From contig JAZGTN010000062.1 of NCBI GenBank assembly GCA_037783415.1, positions 2,085,501 to 2,149,500 on the forward strand: DNA of 64,000 bases, in the 5' to 3' direction. Positions 37,816-49,146 of this stretch are shown here, in pieces. Source of the DNA: Leptasterias polaris (Eukaryota > Echinodermata > Asteroidea > Forcipulatida > Asteriidae). A program made the translations under genes and the position numbers. The notes beneath the pieces are model-generated. The model worked only from the letters and a program-made list of their open reading frames with translations, was not told the DNA's origin and ran no database searches. Position 1 is the first letter of the stretch, and every line of letters starts with the position of its first letter.

Positions 37816-38118
37816 TTACTCCACTGGTAAATTGCATTTTGTCATCGATACTTTAATGCCAGTTTGTGTTGTTTTTTTGAGGTTTTCATCGCCTGCCAGG
37901 ATGCTGAGCATACCTACCTTGATTGCGAGCATCACAGGTTTGTCAAAACGTGCTGCATGCTCCAACTCTGCTTTATTCGGTAAGTAAACGAGGGGTAAAT
38001 CTCGGTACAGTCGATCGTGCACGGTACTTACTTGACCTTGCACGTACAAGTTTACACTCGGCAGTACGTGCTGGTGAAGGACACGGCGCACGTGGGCTAG
38101 CTCTGGTGGTGGGTGCAC
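37816..38118 (-). other. Unassigned 100-codon open frame
   Basis: I do not recognise this protein. The frame reads MHPPPELAHVRRVLHQHVLP and continues with DRLYRDLPLVYLPNK. The segment is visibly richer in G and C than its neighbours and does not look repetitive within the window. There is no signal peptide or transmembrane segment. It could be an exon or gene fragment, or chance. The CCGATAGAGGGCGCACTTTA just to its left is a short motif also seen near 13650. Confidence 0.25.
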
Positions 38119-38382
38119 CCCTCATAGGCTCTAAATAGTCTCCCACAACGTATAGTTCAAAAAGCTAAATATTCAAAAATACTTTAAAATACTTAAAAAG
38201 ACTTGCACCCACAGTTTTTTACAGTAAAGAGAAAATTTTCCAATTCTCAAGATCCCATTTAATATTTATGGAGTTATTTTCTCTCCAAACAAGGATGTAG
38301 CTCCAAACAAAAACACACAAGTACTCTTGTGTACATTTTCAAACATCAGAGCATCGATCTTGAAAAGATGGCCCAACTTCTC

Positions 38383-38651
38383 GGCAAATAGTAGTTGCGA
38401 TAATCGTAACCCTCAAACGACGGTCGGAGACCGGAGGGTTATGAGACTAGAATGAATTCATTTGACATTGATGATCAAATCTGTGTTTTTAGAATTTGTG
38501 TCATGATTTTTCGAAAGTGGTAAAAATTTGGCAAATCTGGTAACTAGTCTGTCAACATTGGTCGAAATTGAATCTTGTGCTTGTAGTCTCAGAACCCTCC
38601 GGTCTCCGACCGTCATTTGAGGGTTACGATTATCGCAACTAGGCAAATAGG
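38383..38651. mobile_element. MITE with 58-bp TIRs and 9-bp target duplication
   Basis: The element proper is 38392-38642. Inverted ends of 58 bp start TAGTTGCGATAATCGTAACC and are more than 90% identical, with an inner GGTCGGAGACCGGAGGGTT block. Both sides are flanked by GGCAAATAG (38383-38391 and 38643-38651). A 9-bp duplication with long TIRs is the Mutator-like pattern. The element is 251 bp and non-coding. Confidence 0.88.
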
Positions 38652-38945
38652 ACCATTTTTTTTTTTCAGAGCCTAGGTCATCCAAAAAACCTTAAGTTGG
38701 AAGTCAACAACCCCATGGTCACAATTGTGCAAATCTTTTACACTGTACACCTTTTATTTGGCTCTCAAATCTGTCTAATAGGCCTACATAATATTTTGAG
38801 GGCCTTTAAAATATTCACGAGTCAGACACTCTGTTTTCACCCTATTTAGTGGGGTGCACTGTGTAAGTTGCACTGCCGCTGACCTTCTGTTCTGGATAAG
38901 GGGTCACTGCATAGCAACAAATATTACAGCAAAATGATTTCATTT

Positions 38946-39048
38946 TTAGCTGTTCCAGCAAGCGCAGCTTAGCTGGAACAGCCATTGTTTTTGTTAAAGG
39001 TTTTTTTCTATTTAGGTGTTCGTGCTGCAATACAGCACGAACACCTCT
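38946..39048 (-). mobile_element. Two Helitron-like 3' hairpin ends
   Basis: Read on the minus strand, two different hairpins each end in CTAA. The first has an 11-bp perfect stem (GCTGTTCCAGC at 38949-38959 with 38972-38982). The second has a 14-bp perfect stem (AGGTGTTCGTGCTG at 39014-39027 with 39033-39046). The sequence to the right (to about 39110) is a truncated remnant of the same family found at 50437 and 60026. Calling them Helitron-like rests on hairpin plus CTRR. Confidence 0.6.
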
Positions 39049-39264
39049 TGTTTTTGTCCTTTTTTTTGAACCTCAATATGAAAACAGCACAGCTGTCATG
39101 ATGCTTTCGTGTCCTAAATATATGCTTTCGTTCCTTCGCAATGAGAATTTTTCCATAAAAAATTCCTCTTTCGTTCCCTCAAGATAGCTAGCTTATGTTC
39201 CCTTTCATTCCCCTGAAGTCCAATCACACCAATTTTTTAAATTCCCTTGTGAGGGGCGACTATG

Positions 39265-39355
39265 AGAGAGGACGAGTTTGTATGTTAGAGCGACTTTACT
39301 ACGGGCGACTTTGTAGTTGGTGACTTTGTAATTGGCGACTTTGCTAGGGGGGGCG
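39265..39355. repeat. Short GCGACTTTGTA minisatellite
   Basis: Five to six imperfect copies of a 15-17 bp unit containing GGCGACTTTGTAGTTGG. Confidence 0.65.
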
Positions 39356-39360
39356 AGTTG

Positions 39361-40800
39361 ACTGGTTTCCGTGTCCGTTGTTTATACACACTTTCAGATG
39401 GATAACGTCGACTGGATCACATGACTGCCCTGGAAACTTGTCAACAGGACACAAAACTTCCGCATGTCGATCATGGACTTCCAAGTATTACGCTTTAAAG
39501 AATCTTTAGTTGAAAGCTAAAAAATATTGTTTGCTAGTAAAATTACTAAATATTGTGACTGGTAAGCCTAGTAGTCCAAGACTTTTTTTTGTTATTGAAA
39601 TTTGTCTGGCATTCATAATAAAAACATTTGATGAGTAATTGGACATACATGTATTCAGCGTTGTAGCCACGCCGGTCGGCGCCGGTCGGGTGTAACCGGC
39701 ATTTGCTATTGCCGACCGCCACACAGACTAGATGAACATCCTACCGACCGGCACAAAATGCAACAAAGTTACAATAAAATGAACTACCTCTTTTACACAG
39801 TCGATCGCTTGTTCAGTTTGAACGGTAAACTTGTTTTTCCCCAGTTGTCAATGATTAAATAAAACACATTTTCAACCCAAAGGAAGCCGACAGTTGGATG
39901 TCCTTTTCTTTAATGTTAGCCCCAGACAGCTGGACACTATCCAGACATGTCAGGGAGAATGATTGTATTGATTGACCCTCCAATTGAGACCCAATTACTC
40001 TTATCTATAATCCTCTGCAGTTTGTTACACAATTGTTTTAGTTTGCAATACTCTTGCTTCACTCAAAAGACAAGCTGCGTGCATGGTGTCTTTGTAGCTA
40101 ATCCTCTACAGTTGTTATACAATTGTTTTACTTTGTAATACTCTTGCTTTACTCCAAAGTGAGCCGCGTGCGCGGTGTCTGTGTGGTGTTGTGACCTGGT
40201 TTTGTGACTCTTCGGAGTGGGTTTCGTGTTCTTTTAAACCTGGAAAGTGTGTTGACATCTGCTGGCTTTTAGATTTAATGTTTGTTTTTGAATAAGATAT
40301 GATTTATTAACATTTTATTCATGCAAATTGTTCCATCGGGTTTACCACCCATGGGGAAACCCCTGGCCAATTTTCAAAATAGTATTTTTTGGTAAATTGC
40401 TTTTTTCAGAGTACAACTAATAGTTTATTTATAGCCTTCAGGCCTTTGTTAAAATAACATGTTTGGCCTTTGTGCTCTATCTACTGGCTTTGGAGCCCTC
40501 CAAAATTTTGTTTGCTCCAAGACCAAAGTGGCCTTGCCCTAAAAATGTTGAAGCCTATTGAAACTGTAATGAAGTTTTAAATAACAGATTTACATACCTT
40601 AAAATGCATTACAAAAATCATGTCTCAGAAAACCCATACAAATCCATTTTTAAAGCAGTAAAATTAAAAGCTTCGCTCTATTTTGATTGTAAATTAGCCG
40701 GCACTCAAAAAGTTCTAGCTACAACCCTGCATGTATTATATACTGTAAAGAGACTTATAGCAAGTTTAATACACACAATCACTGTAGAACACATCGGGTT
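39361..40800. other. Intergenic, no gene seen
   Basis: No recognisable gene or complete element. There is a local direct duplication of CTAATCCTCTACAGTT-like sequence: 40005-40080 against 40098-40165, both containing CAATACTCTTGCTT-type sequence with variants. Confidence 0.5.
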
Positions 40801-40805
40801 AAAGG

Positions 40806-41125
40806 AATGATAGCGATAAAGAGATAGCGATTCATGTTGAATTACAGTCAGAGGCACTACCCCGCGGTGGCTATAATTAAATCTCGTTGCTAGAGAAACG
40901 GAAACAACATCGAGTTACCACTTAATAACTATCTTTTTTCGCCAATTCGGCTCCACTGATACCGTTTCTAGTATATGGTATCACAGTCGTTTGTTTTTAC
41001 AGCATACAATTTTTTGTAAACTACCTCAACTTAAAATAAGTTCAAACATCCCATGTGTCAACGTCGTGTGCTTAAACATGCTTAATATTTACCTACTTAT
41101 TGTAAATTAAAGGAAACTTAAATTT
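40806..41125 (+). repeat. Dispersed repeat copy (pair with 59.5 kb)
   Basis: A direct repeat of 59538-59890, about 18.7 kb away. Shared words include GAGATAGCGATTCA.GTTGAA, TCCATCGAGTTACCACTT-like, CACTGATACCGTTTCTAGT and CACCTACTTATTGTAAAT. Element type unknown. The other copy ends exactly where a Helitron-like hairpin begins. Confidence 0.75.
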
Positions 41126-41244
41126 AACTTTTTGTGAATAAATGTGTTTGTGACAACCAAATAATAAACTTTCAGAGCCATGTCTTTTGTACACAATTAC
41201 AAAACGCGCCATAAATGATGTCATGATAAGGTGACTCTGATTTT

Positions 41245-41365
41245 GACCCTAGCCCTAACTCTTCATCTAACTCTAACTCTAACCCTGACTGTATTACTGA
41301 CCCTTATCCTAACCCTAATCTTAACTTATTAACCTGACCCTGGACTTAACCATGACTCTTACTCC
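41245..41365. repeat. Degenerate telomere-like (CCCTAA) stretch
   Basis: Several CCCTAACC/CTCTAAC-type words (CTAACTCTAACTCTAACCCT, then ATCCTAACCCTAATCTTAAC) over about 120 bp. CCCTAA is the complement of the animal telomere repeat TTAGGG, but the periodicity is loose. It is either an ancient interstitial telomeric sequence or a chance minisatellite. Confidence 0.5.
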
Positions 41366-41603
41366 TCTTTTACCCAAGCTTTCCTTGTTCTGCAGTGTCT
41401 CTAAATTCAAACGCTACTATCCTGCAGGCTTGATCCTGCATCTAAACTAAAACAAAATGCGTTTTTACTGGCAAAACTAACAGTAACAAACTTTACCTTT
41501 GTTTTTATAGACCCCCAACTTGACAATTTTTACATTGTTAAAACTTTTGTATGATTTGCAAAACCTAGCGTTTTACGCTTCGGTTCTGCTATGGTTGATT
41601 GCG

Positions 41604-41930
41604 TAGCCACTGGACTGCCCAGCCGCCCAAAGTGATACACCATAACATGCGGTAGGAGGAAAGACTCACAAGCTTGTGTATTGCAAGAAAAAGTAACATC
41701 ATAATAAAATTATATAGTCTGTGGTACGCATTAGTCAAGTCAATGACAATCGTTAATATCAATAAATTGAAAATTCCCCTTCATAGGCTGTTCGGTGTAA
41801 ACGAAAAGATGCCTGGAAAATGATTTTCGTTCCGACCCCCGTGGGTCTACTTTTTGAAGATATATTTTGTGAGTTGTAGACATATTAAACACTATACTAA
41901 AAGTTCTCCAAAAAATATCCAGTCAAATTT
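41604..41930 (-). repeat. Uninterrupted copy of the 49-52.7 kb split repeat
   Basis: The reverse complement matches 52629-52735, then 50385-50436, then 49000-49115, in order and without the two insertions present there. It therefore acts as an internal empty-site reference. Shared words include CACAAGCTTGTGAGT, CATGTTATGGTGTATCACTT, CATTGACTTGACTAATGCGT and CAGTCAAATTTG. Confidence 0.85.
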
Positions 41931-42535
41931 GCAAAAACATGCAAAGTTTGCTAAAAACGTTGTTGGGCGCAATCTGTGAGAATGCGCGCGCGCAATGTGC
42001 GAACTGGAGTCTGCCGACACAGACAAATCAAATTGTGCGGCTGAGACACGGAATTGACCATGGGCAGCGTGCCATATCAATTCCTCTCGTTGGTGTGTGC
42101 GCCGTAAAAAATATTATATATATATATTTTTTTTAATAAAAAAAAATCAAAGATTGCGTCGCGTCCAACAACGTCAATTGTGTGGTTTAGGCCATGTTTA
42201 AAACTGTAGGCCTATTTCTCAAAAACTAGACTATCGTGTCTTTTCAAAATCACTGAATGGATAGCCATCAAAGTTTTGTGCCAAGAATAAAGAGCTTAGT
42301 TTAAAAAAATGTATAGTCATTGAACAACAAGGATGGAATGATGAGTCGCTCCAATTATTGTCAACAAAATTAAGGAACTGACAATTTTTTGTCTTATTCT
42401 TTTGACCTTTGATTTCTAATTAATAGGACACTTTCCCCCTAAAACACCTATCACTGTTGCAAAAAAAAAAATCATAAAGCATAAGGTAAAATATATTTAA
42501 AAAAATAATAAAAAAACAAAAGGGGGAAATGTTTG

Positions 42536-43292
42536 TATCACATGTACGGCACTTTAAAGAGAAGAGGCTGGAAGACTCTTGTTGTGTTCATGAATTCACC
42601 CCATTTTATTTTGCACACCACAGGAAATGGTTAAAACTGACGCGGGTGAAACTAAAGATAACAAATACATAAATACAATGTTAAATAACACATACAATAA
42701 GTACACAATAATAAATCACTTTAGAAGAAAAATGGAACGAGTGCGTAATAGCAATAAAATGAAATAGCATCAAATATCAAGCGAGATGCATCGATCTACC
42801 AAGCAATTTACTAAAAAACCTAATAGAGCGAGACCCAAACATAAAGTACTCCAAGAATAATACCCAATACTTTAACCTCAACAACAAAATTAACTTAGCA
42901 CAAAAAAACTTACAATCGTTTCCGGGGGAACTCACGATTCCGGCCATACACATGGGAATCAATAAATGAAGATCGGCGGTTTACTGCGGCATTCTGGGGT
43001 AAGGAGTTGACTACGAAAACTTACAGGAACAGAACCCAAATATAACTTGAACTGAACTGAACGGAAGCTAGAACATAAATGACTCTAATGCTCCCGCAAA
43101 CGGTTTTGCTAAGCAGCCAGCGCCCACTACGAATAGCATACGATGCATACCGGGCATTCCAAATGTGCTTAGATACAAAGTAAATACCGGAAATGCCATG
43201 ATTACAATAAAGAAAGGGGGAGGGCGGGCAGGAAATATTATGAGAACCAAAGAAAATATTTGTTACAAAAATGCTTATCAATGGAGATAACA
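42536..43292 (-). repeat. BEL/Pao 3' LTR
   Basis: The 3' LTR relative to element transcription, about 757 bp, almost identical to the copy at 46803-47558. Preceded on the minus strand by a purine-rich tract (CAATGGGGGAG). Confidence 0.93.
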
Positions 43293-43524
43293 CTCCCCCA
43301 TTGAATGGATCACATTCAAATACATAATAAAATTATCACAAGCAATTAAACGGATCGCTTGGGGTGACAAATAAACATACTAAAGTTACAATACAATACT
43401 CATTATACATTATCAATTGAAAAACACTAACATTAACTAACAAGTATAATAATCTGAAATAATAAGATATTGATTACAACAAATGTCAATGTCAATATGG
43501 GTCAATATCCTAATAACAAAATTA

Positions 43525-43947
43525 TCAATCACCAGCAGGAAATTTATTTACGGATTCTAACAAGACTAACTTACTTATAGGACGTACGAACTCTGAAGTT
43601 CGGGTTTTGACTTTCACTGATCTGATTAATCCATCCCTACCACCAGTAACACTACTGACCAAAGCTAAAGGCCACAAACTCCTGGGAGTTGCTTCGTCCA
43701 TGAGTAATACCAAATCACCAACAACCAAAGTATTTGTTACATTAAACCACTTAAAACGCCTCTGCAACAATGGTAAATAAAGCTTGAGCCATTTGCGCCA
43801 AAATTGATCAGCAAGATGCTGCACATGTTTCCAACGCCTCCGAAAAGCATCGGCATGGTCAAACTTTCCGGGTGGTATACTTGCACCATGCCTCAAAAGT
43901 AACAAATGAATTAGGTGTAAGTGGTGTGGGGTCACATGGGTCGTCAC
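43525..43947 (-). pseudogene. BEL/Pao integrase C-terminal region
   Basis: A 140-codon frame. From about residue 15 it matches the BEL/Pao integrase C-terminal domain (DUF5641 type): RHGASIPPGKFDHADAFRRR then WKHVQHLADQFWRKW, followed by the VVGDLVLLMDEATPR beta-barrel part and the RTSEFVRPISKLVLL end. It is in a different frame from the adjoining integrase piece, so a frameshift separates them at about 43900-43910. Confidence 0.85.
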
Positions 43948-44077
43948 TGAGCTTCGTCAGTGGACGCCCATTGACGATGCATTCCACTTCACAGAACAGA
44001 GTTTCCAAAATTTCATCTGTGAGTCTGACTGCTCTAGGGAGGACAGCTACCATAACTCTCTTAATTACAGCAATCAT
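43859..44077 (-). pseudogene. BEL/Pao integrase core remnant
   Basis: The end of the integrase catalytic core: IAVIKRVMVAVLPRAV, then the ECIVNGRPLTKLSDDP block preceding LTPN. The frame upstream continues to a GGAWER motif. The zinc-binding HHCC domain and the catalytic D,D part are missing because of the internal deletion. Confidence 0.82.
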
Positions 44078-45632
44078 TCGCTCCCAAGCTCCCCCATGTG
44101 GGATGCAGTGGGAGGGTTAAAATGCCATAAAATGACGAGACTATACTAAGCATCTTTCTTCTGGTCATTGAGTCACTCTCCATGCGCCATACATCGAAGA
44201 AGAATTCATCGGGGGAAATCCGCCACTTTATGCCTAACACTCTACCCTCAGGTTGAGTGCCCAACTCACGCACTTCTTTAGCCCTGCATTCTGCTGACAC
44301 CTCAGTCAAAAGTTCGTTGTCATTGACGACAAACCTAGTCAGATTAAACCCACCTCCTGCCAGGACCTTAGGGGTTTCCGTGATGATGATTTTGGCATGA
44401 GATCTAGAGTCGGTGGAACTAAGACAATCATCAACATAAAAAGACTTATCTACAGTATTCTTCACCAGAGGATCCACACCAGGAGCATCCAGAATAGTCC
44501 GCCGCAGAGCGTATGTCGAGCTAGATGCACACCATACCCCACCAAATAGATGTGACGTCATTCGGCAGCATTTCATTTGACCATCAATGTACCAAAGGAA
44601 GTGCAGAGCATCTCTGTCTTTCACCGGGATGCTGACTTGATTATACATGGCCTCAATGTCTGCCTGGATAGCAATGCTATGCTGTCGGAATCTCAATAAG
44701 ACAGGGAGAAGTTTGTTGATTAAATCTGGACCTTGTAAACAACGTTCATTCAGCGATCTACCTTTGAACTTACTGGCACAATCAAAGACTACCCTGAGCT
44801 TATCTGGTTTCTTGTCTGACACTACAGCATGATGCGGGAGATACCAAATCCTATCAGAACTTAACAACTCGCTATCTGGAACTTTCTCAGCATATTTTTT
44901 ATCCCTGAGTTTACTAATTTCAGCATCATATCTATCATAAAGATTATCATTGATAAGTCTTCTACGCAATGACTCTAACCTGGATTTAGCAACGACAAAG
45001 TTGTTAGGAAGAGGCTCCGATCTATCTTTCCATGGAATAGGAAGCTCATAACGGCCATCGACCTTCCTACATTCACGATCCCACAAAGCCATGACTAGTT
45101 TATCATCATGGGACCATGACAACTGTTCTATACCTTCATTCTCTATCTTCCACAGACGAGAAACATCTTCATCAACTGTCGAATTCGATACAAAGTTACA
45201 AATGACCCTACGACTAGGTAGATTTACTGGAGACTGGCCGTTTAAACACCAACCAAGTAAAGTACGCACAGCGAAAGGCTGTCCTGGCTTACCTCGTCTT
45301 ACATCTAACGGAACAAGGGCCTCAGCGTTATCTTGACCTATGAGCAAATCAACTGACACATTGTCACACTGATAAGCTGGCATAGAATCAATCCCATGAA
45401 GATGGACGTGCGATGAAACATCAATGCCTGCATTCCTGACAGGTATCTCATCAACTACATACACTACGGTCAAATCTAGACTCTCCCCTGAATCGGAGGA
45501 AACTGACAAATTAACAACTTCCGACTGCTGTGTACCGGATCTATTTAAGGTACTAAGTTCGACGTTCAGAATTTTACCTGTAATTCCTAGCTGCCTAACT
45601 AAGGCTCGGGAACAAAACTTACTACATATCAC
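44061..45632 (-). pseudogene. BEL/Pao protease and reverse transcriptase
   Basis: A 523-codon open frame. The N-terminal part is a BEL-type aspartic protease region (DUF1758-like; LLIGQDNAEALVPLDV, then TLLGWCLNG). The middle and C-terminal parts are RT, with YLPHHAVVSDKKPDKLRVVF, an AIQADIEAMYNQV palm strand and the catalytic FYVDDCLSS box. It stops soon after RRKMLSIVSSFYG, where intact elements continue into the rest of RT and RNase H. Here the sequence jumps directly into late integrase. The frame is in register with the zinc-knuckle frame upstream but separated from it by stop codons at about 45633-45647. Confidence 0.93.
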
Positions 45633-45644
45633 ATCACATCAAAC

Positions 45645-45893
45645 TTACACATCATAACCACCGTGCATGTACATTGTGTGTTTCTGACCACACCCACTAA
45701 CTTTACATACAGAACGTTTACCACAATTATTAGCACTATGAGATGGGAGGAGACAGTTATGACATAACTTGTGATTGTTTACAATGTGTAATCTATCCCT
45801 AGGACTCATCTGTTTGAACTTTTCATAATACACATGGCAGTTCAGGTTTAGCATAGGAACTATTCTTAAATTGAGTAGGCCTATCTTGGTCAT
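45645..45893 (-). pseudogene. BEL/Pao gag zinc-knuckle region
   Basis: An 82-codon frame with the C-x2-C-x4-H-x4-C knuckle HNCLLPSHSANNC, a following CKVSGCGQKH, and the preceding LHIVNNHKLCHNC. This is the usual BEL/Pao arrangement between gag and protease. In-frame stops separate it from both neighbours. Confidence 0.88.
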
Positions 45894-45974
45894 CTGGCCG
45901 TTTACCCTTTCCAGAATTATATTCAGATAGAGACGTGGAAAAGCTGGTAGATGACTGGTGACTTCTTGCCCTGT

Positions 45975-46808
45975 CTAACTTCTTGCCCTGTCTAACTGCT
46001 TGGATTGACCAGTGCCATATACCGGGTCGTTCGCTTCAGTAGCAACTAAATCTGTAAATTTTACCAGCTCTTTGAACACGGGATAAACCCTGTTAGTCCG
46101 CTTTGATTTAAACACCAACTTTTTCCACCTCGACTGAATGTAATTCAGGAATCTACTGATTATTTCTAGTATGACAGCTTGGGTGTTAACTTCTTGCAAA
46201 GTCTCTAACTGATTGAGAATAAGAAATGCATTCTCCATATCATCGGCCAGTTGTTGTATATCTTGGGGTGATCTAACTGGTTTACCTGTCTTTAATTCCC
46301 GTACAAGGCGCTCTATAACCAGATGAGCGTTACCAAAACGACTATCTAAGATTGAACGAGCCTGAGAATACCCAGTTTGGCCTCCTATTAATTGGCAGCC
46401 TCTAATCGCCTCTTTGGCGGGGCCTGCAGTGTATTGCATGAGCCGGGACAACTTGAGGTCGGAGTCTTCACATATTTTATCTACATTAACATCAAATGCC
46501 CTCATAAACTGATGGAAATGCAATGGATTACCACTGAATACCTCTAACTCTACTCTAGGTAGATTAAGCAAACGCAACAATTCATTACGTGACAAATCTT
46601 CAGGGGTAACTGAGTCGGAGGCTGTCGTCCTATCTGTCGGTGACGCCGGACCGTAAAGGCAGCAACTGCGGGGACGATAACAGCGGTAGTGATGTTTGGG
46701 GATAGGAGGATGACGGGGTATCGATGAGGTGATGAATATTAGTAGACAGCTGCAACGGTGGTGATTTGGGCAACTCCGACTATGATGAGGATGATTTTTC
46801 ACTATCAC
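45975..46808 (-). pseudogene. BEL/Pao gag (DUF1759-type)
   Basis: A 277-codon frame with LPRVELEVFSGNPLHFHQFM, the start of the DUF1759 gag domain, followed by the LMQYTAGPAKEAIRGCQLIG block and the Arg-rich LDSRFGNAHLVIERLVREL segment. It stops in a 17-bp tandem duplication (CTTCTTGCCCTGTCTAA twice on the plus strand, about 45963-45996), which places a TAG in frame. The N-terminus overlaps the LTR edge and the true start is uncertain. Confidence 0.88.
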
Positions 46809-47558
46809 ATGTACGGCACTTTAAAGAGAAGAGGCTGGAAGACTCTTGTTGCGTTCATGAATTCACCCCATTTTATTTTGCACACTACAGGAAATGGTTA
46901 AACTGACGCGGGTGAAACTAAAGATAACAAATATATAAATACAATGTTAAATAACACATACAATAAGTACACAATAATAAATCACTTTAGAAGAAAAATG
47001 GAACGAGTGCGTAATAGCAATAAAATGAAATAGCATCAAATATCAAGCGAGATGCATCGATCTACCAAGCAATTTACTAAAAAACCTAATAGAGCGAGAC
47101 CCAAACATAAAGTACTCCAAGAATATACCCAATACTTTAACCTCAACAACAAAATTAACTTAGCACAAAAAAAACTTACAATCGTTTCCAGGGGAACTCA
47201 CGATTCCGGCCATACACATGGGAATCAATAAATGAAGATCGGCGGTTTACTGCGGCATTCTGGGGTAGGGAGTTGACTACGAAAACTTACAGGAACAGAA
47301 CCCAAAAATAACTCGAACTGAACTGAACGGAAGCTAGAACATAAATGACTCTAATGCTCCCGCAAACGGTTTTGCTAAGCAGCCAGCGCCCACTACGAAT
47401 AGCATACGATGCATACCGGGCATTCCAAATGTGCTTAGATACAAAGTAAATACCGGAAATGCCATGATTACAATAAAGAAAGGGGGAGGGCGGGCAGGAA
47501 ATATTATGAGAACCAAAGAAAATATTTGTTACAAAAATGCTTATCAATGGAGATAACA
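46803..47558 (-). repeat. BEL/Pao 5' LTR
   Basis: The 5' LTR relative to transcription. It begins TGTTATCTCC on the minus strand next to the target duplication at 47559-47563. It differs from the 3' LTR by a few single-base changes and small indels. Confidence 0.93.
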
Positions 47559-47563
47559 GTTTG

Positions 47564-48999
47564 TTTTATTAAGTTAAAACATTCCCTTCACCCCTTATAA
47601 CCCCCTTTTATGTGAGGATGCATGCAAATATCAAAGAAAAAATATGTTTAACCATCGCCTTTTGACTTTTCGAGGGAGACCATTGTCTCCCACTGAAAAC
47701 AACATCCATAGGTTGGTTTTCACCGCTTCTCTGATCATTTTTCTTTCGATGTCTCTCGCCGGAACACTCGCTAATTCGTTAAAAATTAATGGGCAGGAAA
47801 GTGCCTAGGCACACTGTCTCCTTTTTTCTCATATCCTCCCTCCTTTCCGCCCCCCCCCCCCCCCCCCCATCCACACACATACACACACACCCTTTTCTTG
47901 TGGATTTTCCCTCACCAGGCCCGTAACTAGGGGGTGAGGGCCGATCATAGTATAATTTTCTTTGTTCAACCCAAAACCATTTAAAATTTACCCAGTCAAA
48001 TTCCCTTGTGGTAAATTCAATATCTGGCTGCGGCTTCCCAGGTTGTATCATTTGATTAAAAAAAAGAAATTAAAAAAAAGGGCATAAATAAAAAGGCATA
48101 AATAAATAATTAAAAAACCCATCAAAATCAAAAAAGGAAGAAAAAGTCCACCCAAAATGTAAAAAAATGGTGCCCCCAAAAAAACCCCAAACAAAAACTA
48201 AAAAATTGACCAAAATAGCTGGAATTGGGCCTTCATTGTCAAATTTTTTTTTTTAAATCCAGCGCCCCCACCCCCTCCCGCATCACTGAGCGACGGGCGG
48301 CGCTAACGTGCCAATGTCCTTTTCTTTCATATTCGCCCCCCACCCCCCCCCCCCCCCGAAAAAATATTAATAATAAATAATAAACCCCCCCACCCCCCCC
48401 CAAAAAAAGGTTAGAAGAATAATTCCTTTTACAGGCCTGCCCCTAACAATTGTTTTTGTCTCCCCCACCCCTCTTTAGAACAGTTATGATGCCTCAAATT
48501 TAATGATTTACAAACTTTAAGCCTTATGAACATTTTAAGTGCGTTACGGTCCTATTTTCTTTGCATGTCCTTGAAAAAATGTTCTCTAATAAAAATTAGG
48601 GCATGAGGTCCTTATGCACTGTATGCTGCATAGGCCTATATCGAGTAGATAGGAGCCTACTATGCTGTGTTTTTCGTGATCTCACACACATGATCTCATG
48701 TCATGACGACATGCTGGAACACGGCCTCATGCATGATGATGATTTAACTCTTCCCTAAAATTATTGTGCTTTCTCAGCTTTGACAGATTTTATGTGAACA
48801 AAACACTTCGGATTTATCACGGAGTCTTTCTCACTCGACCAAGGCATGGGCACCGCCATGTTTGTTTTGGGGTGTCACATGACGTATGACCTAGGATGTG
48901 ATTGGCGAATTTTGATCACATGGTGTCTGCGCAGGTATTTCAAATAAAATGTAACGAGCCGACGTATCGCTGTCTGATCTAGTGCAATGTTTGGTCGAT
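47564..48999. other. Low-complexity intergenic DNA
   Basis: Poly-C (47850-47868), a SINE end (about 47950-48050, matching the tRNA-Asn-like SINE body), A-rich and C-rich stretches at 48057-48470, then unique-looking DNA. No gene is seen. Confidence 0.5.
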
Positions 49000-49146
49000 A
49001 ATTTCTCAAATTTGACTGGCGTTTTTGTGGAGAACTTTTCGGAATCGTAATCTCCAGTAATTACTGTGTTAAAAACTGCAGAGTTCTCTTAGACCCACAG
49101 GGGTCGGAACGGGACGACAAGATACAGTTTACCCCGTATGGCCTAT

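Larger units (their letters stand above)
42536..47558 (-). mobile_element. BEL/Pao LTR retrotransposon, defective
   Basis: A complete insertion of about 5.0 kb. Two LTRs of 756-757 bp (42536-43292 and 46803-47558) differ by only scattered changes. GTTTG flanks both ends (42531-42535 and 47559-47563) as a 5-bp target duplication. On the minus strand the order is 5' LTR, gag, CCHC knuckle, protease, RT, truncated integrase, purine-rich tract (CAATGGGGGAG just before the 3' LTR), 3' LTR. LTR ends are TGTTATCTCC and CATGTGATA. The near-identical LTRs suggest a recent insertion. Several stops and frameshifts and a large internal pol deletion make it non-autonomous. I could not identify a primer-binding site with confidence. 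Confidence 0.95.
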
